Shown one piece after another: positions 5,209-10,699 of a stretch of 10,699 nt of DNA. The number at the start of each line of letters is the position of its first letter. Positions within the stretch are counted from its first letter, which is position 1. The DNA is from Chlamydiia bacterium (GTDB taxonomy: Bacteria > Chlamydiota > Chlamydiia > Chlamydiales > FEN-1388): the NCBI GenBank assembly GCA_003170575.1, contig PMZB01000179.1, positions 1 through 10,699 of the forward strand. The letters run 5' to 3'. A program made the position numbers and the translations under genes. A model generated the notes under the pieces. It was not told the DNA's origin. It saw only the letters and a list, made by a program, of their open reading frames with translations, and ran no database searches.

Positions 5209-6365
5209 AAGATCCTTTTTACTTGATCCATGAGGTAAAACGTTCCTGTGATTACAAGCGGGACGGACTTTTCAAGAGCCATGTCAATACCTAATGCAAC
5301 CGCCCGATCAACTTGAGCTTCTATACGTACAGGACAAGAGGGTTTCAAGTCGAGAGCTATTTTTCCTAACCTCTCGGACTTGATTGCTCGCTTGCTGAGT
5401 GCTTGAGTGCATATAAGCCCTGCTGCATCATGGAGCAATGAAGCAAGCATGGTCGGAATATCTTTATCTTGAGAAATAGAACAGAGGAAAATTGCTTTTC
5501 CTTTTCCCAGCTTGCAGAGCAGTTTATCAATACCATCTGGATTGTGAGCCACATCAAGAATAATGCGGGGAGCACCTCTGAGACGATCTTGGGGCACATC
5601 TTCAAAGCGACATGGAGGCCTATACTGAGAAACCGTATCTATTTCCAATCCTTTCCAATCCTTTTGAAGCAGCTCTAACGCCCGTCGAGCAATCGCACTA
5701 TTTTCCTCATCATAATCCCAAAAACCCCCTTCAACTCGATATAGAGGGGCGTTCAGCTCTTTGGCCCTAGGCTCTATCACCTCATATGGCACTCTAGGCC
5801 CTATGACAACAGGAGTTCCTCTTTTAATAATCCCCGCCTTGTTCTCGGCAATAGATGAAAGGGTGTTTCCTAAATACTGTGTGTGGTCGAAACTGATGGA
5901 AGTTATGATAGAAATGTCTGGATGACATACATTTGTCGCATCTAGCTTTCCGCCCATCCCAACTTCTAGAACCGCTATATCTACTTTTTTTTCTCTGTAC
6001 CAGAGGAATGCGGCAAGCGTCATCACCTCAAAGGCGGAAAGAGTAGTATCCATCTTTATTATTGAAGAGACGAGCCTTGCCAAATCTTGTTCTGGGATCA
6101 GAACTCCATTAATCTGTATACGCTCGCGCATGGAACTTATGTGAGGAGAAGTGTACAGGCCAACTGTGTATCCAGCATTCTGAAGCACACGAGCAATCTT
6201 TACACAAGTAGAGCCCTTGCCATTGGTCCCTGCCACATGTACGCATCGAAGCGAGGCTTCAACGTTGTTAAAATAAGCGCAGCCTCGCGCTACTCGTTCA
6301 AGTCCGCCATATAAAGTTTTTTGTTCTTGAGAGGCGAACCATTCACAAACCTCTGCATACTCCAT
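5196..6365 (-). CDS. folC: Dihydrofolate synthase / folylpolyglutamate synthase (short form)
   Basis: FolC joins glutamate to dihydropteroate and/or adds glutamates to reduced folates, using ATP in the cytoplasm. It is a Mur-ligase relative. Visible motifs are the P-loop AGTNGKGST (45-53), TSPHISSMRERI (72-83), EVGMGGKLDATN (134-145), FDHTQYLG (159-166), ENKAGIIK (174-181), PPCRFE (250-255, where most have PGR or PAR), DVAHNPDG (271-278) and VITGTFYLM (371-379). At 389 residues it is shorter than the usual 420-430. The loss lies around 210-225, where the segment leading to the typical L-x-G-x-x-Q-x-x-N turn is reduced to YRVEGGFWDYDEENSAIA. The ATG at 6365 lies 13 bases after the PHP gene, with AAAGGG seven bases upstream. 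Its end overlaps the 103-residue gene. It probably does both reactions, but one activity could be lost. Confidence 0.93.
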   Translation of the reverse strand: MEYAEVCEWFASQEQKTLYGGLERVARGCAYFNNVEASLRCVHVAGTNGKGSTCVKIARVLQNAGYTVGLYTSPHISSMRERIQINGVLIPEQDLARLVSSIIKMDTTLSAFEVMTLAAFLWYREKKVDIAVLEVGMGGKLDATNVCHPDISIITSISFDHTQYLGNTLSSIAENKAGIIKRGTPVVIGPRVPYEVIEPRAKELNAPLYRVEGGFWDYDEENSAIARRALELLQKDWKGLEIDTVSQYRPPCRFEDVPQDRLRGAPRIILDVAHNPDGIDKLLCKLGKGKAIFLCSISQDKDIPTMLASLLHDAAGLICTQALSKRAIKSERLGKIALDLKPSCPVRIEAQVDRAVALGIDMALEKSVPLVITGTFYLMDQVKRILWSR

Positions 6366-6378
6366 ACACTTACCCTTT

Positions 6379-7203
6379 CTACTTATGACTCAGAAAGTGT
6401 TCGTGAAGCATATGAAAGGTGTCTTCAGGGGTATAAGAAGCTCCAAAAGAAACATCTGGGTGAATTGCGCCATGAAAATCAGATCCGCCTGTAACGAACC
6501 ATCCTCTTTTGGCGGCCTCCTGATGCCACTTTTCTTGGGTTTGTTGGAAAAAACAACAATAATAGGCCTCTATCCCATCAAAGGGTAAGGAAAGCAAATA
6601 GGCGATCAGTGATGTTTTCTTCAGAAGCTGTGGATGGGCTAGAACAGCTTTTCCCTTTGCCTGTTGGATGGCGCCTATAGCCTCCGCAACCGTCCACTTT
6701 TCTCCAGCGGCATAACAAGAACGGCTAGACCCAATATAGAGATTGAATGCAGACATAATATCTTTCACATATCCATGTTGCACCATAGCAAGAGCTATAT
6801 GAGGCCTTCCATATGCCTCAGCATGTGGAGATAATGCTTTTACCTCTGCCATAGAAAGGGGCATTCCAGCTTTTCCCAACTTCTCAAGGATCATCTCATT
6901 TCTACGTTCTCTTCGCTCACGTTGAATCGCACAAAAAGCGGCAAGATCAGGGCTTTTTGGATCAAATGAATACCCCAAAACGTGCACTGATTCATTTTGA
7001 TGATGAGCAGAAATTTCTACTCCTGGAATGAGAACAATATTTTGTTCGGCTGCATAGCCCGCTGCGTCAAAAAAGCCCTCTATCGTGTCATGGTCGGTAA
7101 TTGCTAGTCCTGCAAATCCCTTTTTCTTGGCTAGATCTACAAGCTCCTTGGGTGTCAACGTTCCATCAGAATAGATGCTGTGGCAATGGAGATCAGCTGT
7201 CAT
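6379..7203 (-). CDS. PHP-domain phosphoesterase, RNase AM/TrpH (YciV) type
   Basis: The 274-residue protein is a metal-dependent PHP phosphoesterase. Metal-ligand motifs appear in order: DLHCHS (4-9) with SDGTL, TDHD (36-39), GVEIS (61-65), GRPHIA (132-137), LAHP (188-191) and GSDFHG (240-245). This set and the length fit the TrpH/YciV group, whose characterised members are 3',5'-nucleotide bisphosphatases and 5'-to-3' exonucleases that trim rRNA 5' ends. Activity here is inferred from family. The start is ATG at 7203, which overlaps the murB TGA as ATGA and has a GAGGTG ten bases upstream. An upstream in-frame ATG at 7221 lacks a ribosome site and adds six residues before the conserved MTADLH start. 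An rRNA-trimming role would suit the nearby rsmE and nusB. Confidence 0.92.
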   Translation of the reverse strand: MTADLHCHSIYSDGTLTPKELVDLAKKKGFAGLAITDHDTIEGFFDAAGYAAEQNIVLIPGVEISAHHQNESVHVLGYSFDPKSPDLAAFCAIQRERRERRNEMILEKLGKAGMPLSMAEVKALSPHAEAYGRPHIALAMVQHGYVKDIMSAFNLYIGSSRSCYAAGEKWTVAEAIGAIQQAKGKAVLAHPQLLKKTSLIAYLLSLPFDGIEAYYCCFFQQTQEKWHQEAAKRGWFVTGGSDFHGAIHPDVSFGASYTPEDTFHMLHEHFLSHK

Positions 7204-8051
7204 ATAAGCCGCACCTCGCATTGAAGACGAACATTTCTTTTCTCTAAAACGGTAGACTGAACAAGATCGATGAGTTGTTTCACTTGAGCAGAAGTAGCCC
7301 CGCCGCTATTGACGATGAAGTTTGCATGCATTGGGGAAATCTCTGCTCCGCCAATTCGTGTTCCTTTTAACCCCACTTCTTCAATAAGTTTACCTGCAGA
7401 GCATCCAGGAGGATTTCTAAAAACACATCCAGCAGAACTTTCCCTATATGGCTGAGTTTTTTTTCGCTGCTCCAGCATTTGCAGTTGCCTGGAATAAGAC
7501 GCATCATCTTTCTGCAACTGAAAGCCAGCTCGCACGATAATCCCTTTTTTCTCCTGAAATGAAGAAAACCTGTACCCAAAGCGTATTTCCTGACGAGGAA
7601 TCCTTTGCACTTTCCCATGTTCTAGTACTTCAACAAACCGCAGAGGTAATGAGGTCTCTTGCCCATGCGCCCCAGCATTCATAAAAATTGCTCCGCCGAC
7701 ACTTCCAGGAATGCCTGCAGCAAACTCCAATCCTGACCAACCTTCCCGACAGGTTTGAACGCCAAGCAAAGAAAAACTGTAGCCTGCCTCAACAACAAAA
7801 AACCCTGATCCCTGATCTTCAAAAGAGACAAGCTCATTATGTAAAATCAAGCCTGGAAATCCTTGATCCGGAAAAAGGCAATTTGAACCATGGCCTATAA
7901 CAAGGGAGATGATTCCATTCTCCTCGGCCCAGCTCATACCTCCTGCAAGATCATCGATTGTTTTACATGGGAGAAAAAAAGACGCCTCACCGCCAATGCC
8001 AAAAGTCGAATAGGAAGAAAGCGGCACATTTTTTTGCAGGTAAGGGAGCAC
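7200..8051 (-). CDS. murB: UDP-N-acetylenolpyruvoylglucosamine reductase (type II MurB)
   Basis: MurB is the FAD enzyme that reduces UDP-GlcNAc-enolpyruvate to UDP-MurNAc with NADPH, the second committed step of peptidoglycan precursor synthesis. At 283 residues without the type I insertion it is a type II enzyme. Motifs are GHGSN (53-57) and AGIPGSVGGAIFMNAGAHG (112-130) for FAD, RFGYRFS (157-163), SAGCVFRNP (206-214), GLKGTRIGGAEISPMHANFIVN (227-248) and the terminal LQCEVRLI with Glu279. Cys209 stands where E. coli has its proton-donating Ser229. The start is GTG at 8051, immediately after the nusB TAA with no gap, and GGAG lies eleven bases upstream. It ends in an ATGA overlap with the PHP gene. 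Pairing with nusB near infC is a chlamydial arrangement as I recall it, and the gene implies peptidoglycan-precursor capacity in this organism. Confidence 0.96.
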   Translation of the reverse strand: MLPYLQKNVPLSSYSTFGIGGEASFFLPCKTIDDLAGGMSWAEENGIISLVIGHGSNCLFPDQGFPGLILHNELVSFEDQGSGFFVVEAGYSFSLLGVQTCREGWSGLEFAAGIPGSVGGAIFMNAGAHGQETSLPLRFVEVLEHGKVQRIPRQEIRFGYRFSSFQEKKGIIVRAGFQLQKDDASYSRQLQMLEQRKKTQPYRESSAGCVFRNPPGCSAGKLIEEVGLKGTRIGGAEISPMHANFIVNSGGATSAQVKQLIDLVQSTVLEKRNVRLQCEVRLI

Positions 8052-8480
8052 TTAAGTTGAGACTCCAATTTCAATGGATTCAAGATCACAGAGGGCAATA
8101 AGAAGGGTTTGTACAAAAACGGCTGCCTCATCTGTACTAAATTTCTTTGCGAGCCTTTTGGCCTCCGCCAAAGCCACTTTCGGAGGAATTTCTTTTTCTA
8201 TGATTAACTCAAAAATACCTAGCCGTAAAATGTTTCTTTCAACCGTTTGTAACCGTTCAATTGTGTAGCTTTTACTTATCTTTCCTAGAAATTCATCTAT
8301 TTCTTTAAGAGTCTGAACAATTATGTGTGCACGGCAAAGCGCTGTTTCCACAAACGTTCTTGAAACCTTACACTCTTCCTTTAAAAGATCAATAAGCTCG
8401 TCTTTTTCTCCATTGCCCATATCGAAACTATAGAGTAAAAGAAAAACAAGCTCTCTTATTTTATGCGGATCCATGACCAT
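8052..8480 (-). CDS. nusB: Transcription antitermination factor NusB
   Basis: NusB, with NusE/S10, binds boxA of rRNA operons and prevents premature termination. The 142-residue all-helical product has the family layout: the N-terminal helix HKIRELVFLLLYSFD (6-20) and the C-terminal block ERNILRLGIFELIIEKEIPPKVALAEAKRLAKKFSTDEAAVFVQTLL (81-127). The usual FVNGVL is FVQTLL here. Length is normal. The ATG at 8480 is preferred over the ATG two codons later because AGAGG lies ten bases before it, against sixteen for the second. It overlaps the rsmE end by 20 bases and stops directly against the murB GTG. Clustering with an rRNA methyltransferase fits a ribosome-synthesis theme. Confidence 0.95.
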   Translation of the reverse strand: MVMDPHKIRELVFLLLYSFDMGNGEKDELIDLLKEECKVSRTFVETALCRAHIIVQTLKEIDEFLGKISKSYTIERLQTVERNILRLGIFELIIEKEIPPKVALAEAKRLAKKFSTDEAAVFVQTLLIALCDLESIEIGVST

Positions 8481-9204
8481 GGATTTCTAACCTCTTAAGC
8501 CAACAATACCCAACATAGGCAGCAATCATACCAGCTGTCTCTGCTCGTAAAATGGTATCATGAAGCCATATAGGAGGTCCAGATTGATTGAAAAGTTTTT
8601 TTTCTTTGTCTGACCATCCCCCCTCAGGACCAATAAAAATAGTGAGCTCTTTTCTCTCTTTTTGCTGGGCAAGAGCAACTTCGGTCTTCTGAGCTTGAGG
8701 CGAGATATCTGCCCAAAGAATTGGCTTAGGAGCAACTAAAAGGGCTTGGGAAAGTGAGTCTAGATAAACAATCTCCGGGAGAAACATTCTCCCAGATTGT
8801 TTTAAAGCAGAAATACTTAATGCCTTGAGCCGACGAAAGAGAGAGTCAGAAGCTCCCCTTTCAGAAAGATGTGCGGGGAATAAAAGAAACTGATCTACCC
8901 CTAGCTCCACTCCTTTTTCAATAACAAAATCAAGGTGCGCAGGGCGTAAAAGGGAAATGGCAAGGGTTAACTTTGTCTCTTTTGGAGGATGCTCTATCGC
9001 TGATGTTACGCGCAGAGAAATTCTTCTTTTTTCTATAGACTCAACTTGTCCTTCAGCCTCAACTCCTTTGCCATTAACCAACTGAACTTTTTCTCCTTGT
9101 TGGATGCGCATAACACTTTTGGCATGATGGAACTCCTCTTCTTCTAGAAAGAGCCGGGTCCCCGCAACAAGAGGGTCATCAAGAAAAAAACAATTTGCTG
9201 GCAT
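8461..9204 (-). CDS. rsmE: 16S rRNA (uracil1498-N3)-methyltransferase
   Basis: RsmE methylates N3 of U1498 in the decoding region of 16S rRNA using S-adenosylmethionine. The 247-residue product has an N-terminal PUA-like domain (about 1-70, with FHHAKSVMRIQQGEKV) and a C-terminal SPOUT knotted domain. Signatures are IEKGVELGV (95-103), SALKQSGR (132-139), IGPEGGWSDKE (191-201) and ILRAETA (218-224), the last two lining the cofactor pocket. Length matches the family. The ATG at 9204 lies four bases after the pyk stop with only a weak purine-rich ribosome site, so it is probably translated by coupling. Its tail (HGHGSA) overlaps nusB by 20 bases. No oddities seen. Confidence 0.95.
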   Translation of the reverse strand: MPANCFFLDDPLVAGTRLFLEEEEFHHAKSVMRIQQGEKVQLVNGKGVEAEGQVESIEKRRISLRVTSAIEHPPKETKLTLAISLLRPAHLDFVIEKGVELGVDQFLLFPAHLSERGASDSLFRRLKALSISALKQSGRMFLPEIVYLDSLSQALLVAPKPILWADISPQAQKTEVALAQQKERKELTIFIGPEGGWSDKEKKLFNQSGPPIWLHDTILRAETAGMIAAYVGYCWLKRLEIHGHGSA

Positions 9205-9208
9205 AATG

Positions 9209-10660
9209 CTACTCTGTGCCTGTGCCTATTCTATCAACAATAATCATATTGGTTGTGCCTCTCATCAAAAAGGGTGATCCAGCTGTGAGCACAACAAGAT
9301 CGTTATTAGACACAACACCATTTGCAATACCCCAGTTGGCGGCATCAGTGAACGCTTCCTCGCCGCTAGTATAATGCACCTCAGAAAAGACAGGAATAAC
9401 TCCCCAAGAAAGAGCAAGTTGATGATAAGCCACTTCGCTTCTTGTGATCGCAATAATCGGCATCTCCGGCTTAAGCCGAGAAAGGAGCCTTGCTGTTGCC
9501 CCTGAATGGGTAAATGTGAATATCGCTTTGGCAGCTAGGCCTTGAGCGGTTGTTACTGTGGCAATTGTGATGGCAGAGGTAACCCCAGAGCAGGGCGCCT
9601 TTCCATAGGTCTCAAAATAGGCTCTGTAATCAAAATCCTTCTCCGCCTCTGCGATCACGCTTTTCATCAGTTTGACTGTTTCCTGCGGATAATTTCCCAC
9701 TGCTGTTTCACCAGAAAGCATGACAGCGCTCGTTCCATCATATATTGCGTTGGCAACGTCAGAGACCTCAGCTCGAGTAGGGCGCGGATTATTCATCATG
9801 GACTCAAGCATTTGTGTAGCTGTGACAACAGGTTTGCCGGCAAGATTGCATTTGCGAATCATCATCTTCTGAAGGCGGGGCACCTGGCTTATCGGTACCT
9901 CAACCCCAAGATCTCCTCGTGCAACCATGACCCCATCAGCTACTTGAAGGATGCTATCAAAATTGTTCACTCCCTCAGTACTTTCTATTTTTGCCAGAAC
10001 GAGAACTTCTGGCCGATTGAATTGAGCAAGGAGACGTTTAATATCTAGAACGTTGTCTGCATTTCTAATAAAGGAAGCAGCAATAATTTCAATCCCCTGT
10101 TCACACCCAAATCGGATGTCATTAATGTCCTTTTCAGTCAGCGTGGGAAGCGGAACTTGAATATCTGGGATATTTACACCCTTTGATGACAAAATGACGC
10201 CATCATTTTCAAACTCCACCAGCACCCCTTCCTCAGAAATGGACACAACCCTTGATTGAATGTATCCATTATCAATCAAAACAAAAGTCCCTATCTTCAG
10301 GTAATCCAAAACAACCGGTGGCCGTATGGTGAGCCTTTTTTCATCCCCTTCGACCACTTCTTTGACAAGAAGCAGCCTTCCTCCCTTCTTGACCTCTATT
10401 CCTTTTTCTTTTACCGATCCTGTCCGTATCTCAGGCCCTTTTGTATCAAGCAAGATAGCCATGGGTTTATCACAAATCTTGCGCGCTTCTTTCAACCGGC
10501 GTATCGTCTCCTGATGCTCCTCCTGAGTTCCATGGCTAAAATTCAGTCGTGCAACATCCATGCCATTTTCCATAAGCTGCACCATCTGCTCAACCTCATG
10601 GACAGAAGGACCCATCGTACAAATAATCTTGGTTCGAGTTTTCATCTCTCGCATCTTCAT
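9209..10660 (-). CDS. pyk: Pyruvate kinase
   Basis: Pyruvate kinase makes pyruvate and ATP from phosphoenolpyruvate and ADP, the last step of glycolysis, in the cytoplasm. The 483-residue product is full length for the bacterial type without a C-terminal PEP-utiliser domain. Motifs: TKIICTMGPS (10-19), ARLNFSHG (37-44, with Arg38, Asn40, Ser42), LLDTKGPEIRTG (70-81), LAKIES (222-227, catalytic Lys224 and metal ligand Glu226), MVARGDLGVE (245-254, metal ligand Asp250), KPVVTATQMLESM (276-288) and PRPTRAEVSDVANA (292-305). The C-domain includes FTHSGATAR (383-391) and VLTAGSPF. The ATG at 10660 has a perfect AGGAGG five bases upstream, better placed than for the in-frame ATGs at codons 3 and 6. 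It heads the run leading into rsmE. The upstream promoter is not visible and may lie beyond the window edge. Confidence 0.97.
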   Translation of the reverse strand: MKMREMKTRTKIICTMGPSVHEVEQMVQLMENGMDVARLNFSHGTQEEHQETIRRLKEARKICDKPMAILLDTKGPEIRTGSVKEKGIEVKKGGRLLLVKEVVEGDEKRLTIRPPVVLDYLKIGTFVLIDNGYIQSRVVSISEEGVLVEFENDGVILSSKGVNIPDIQVPLPTLTEKDINDIRFGCEQGIEIIAASFIRNADNVLDIKRLLAQFNRPEVLVLAKIESTEGVNNFDSILQVADGVMVARGDLGVEVPISQVPRLQKMMIRKCNLAGKPVVTATQMLESMMNNPRPTRAEVSDVANAIYDGTSAVMLSGETAVGNYPQETVKLMKSVIAEAEKDFDYRAYFETYGKAPCSGVTSAITIATVTTAQGLAAKAIFTFTHSGATARLLSRLKPEMPIIAITRSEVAYHQLALSWGVIPVFSEVHYTSGEEAFTDAANWGIANGVVSNNDLVVLTAGSPFLMRGTTNMIIVDRIGTGTE

Positions 10661-10699
10661 GCTATCCTCCTAAGATCGGGGATACCCTACCTTCACATG

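Noticed and set aside
7204..7221. Longer start for the PHP gene at ATG 7221
   Set aside because: There is no ribosome site before it, whereas ATG 7203 has GAGGTG upstream, an ATGA junction with murB and the conserved MTADLH start.
9542..10048. 168-codon open frame on the plus strand inside pyk
   Set aside because: It is antisense to the well-conserved pyruvate kinase frame, has a Cys/His-rich composition typical of shadow frames, and has no recognisable family.

Overview
The window is best read as a chromosomal segment of a member of the Chlamydiae, probably a chlamydia-like (environmental, amoeba- or arthropod-associated) lineage rather than a Chlamydiaceae species. The translation proteins are the evidence. 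From memory, L20, L35 and IF3 resemble the chlamydial sequences closely, for example the L20 opening MVRAT and its FWGDRK and LNRKMLSE stretches, the L35 segment RPGKRH, and the IF3 segments KAQHQVKIKEIK and CMFRGRE. The neighbourhood murB/nusB next to infC-rpmI-rplT also matches what I recall of Chlamydia trachomatis. Genes absent from that compact locus (folC, a PHP phosphoesterase, a family 9 glycosyltransferase and two unrecognised genes) point away from Chlamydiaceae. I made no species call and ran no database search.

Every gene lies on the minus strand, so the biological order runs from high to low coordinates. Block 1 (10660 to 3548) is a tightly packed run of eight genes: pyruvate kinase (pyk), 16S rRNA m3U1498 methyltransferase (rsmE), antitermination factor nusB, murB, a PHP-domain phosphoesterase, folC, a 103-residue two-helix membrane protein, and a 445-residue helical protein of unknown function. 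Neighbours overlap by up to 20 bases or are separated by no more than 13 bases, with murB and the PHP gene sharing an ATGA. This suggests one operon or a few overlapping ones mixing glycolysis, rRNA modification, transcription, cell-wall precursor and folate functions.

Block 2 (3513 to 61) starts with a very good sigma-70/sigma-66 type promoter just upstream of a tRNA-Val(GAC) gene. It continues without a visible terminator through infC (IF3), rpmI (L35), rplT (L20), an RluA-family pseudouridine synthase, and a WaaC/WaaF-like family 9 glycosyltransferase. Between the tRNA and infC is a leader that can fold into an 11-bp helix enclosing a GTACG/CGTAC hairpin. The infC frame has no in-frame ATG or GTG before its conserved start region, so IF3 probably uses TTG or ATC. 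L35, MurB and the pseudouridine synthase start with GTG.

The least ordinary items are the infC leader and its start codon, the unrecognised 103/445-residue gene pair, the shortened folC, and the heptosyltransferase-like gene in a group whose best-studied members lack heptose in their lipopolysaccharide. I found no mobile element, CRISPR array, integration site, rRNA or long repeat. The last 60 bases on the left (1-60) and the 39 bases upstream of pyk on the right hold no gene. There is no gene-free stretch longer than 300 bases.
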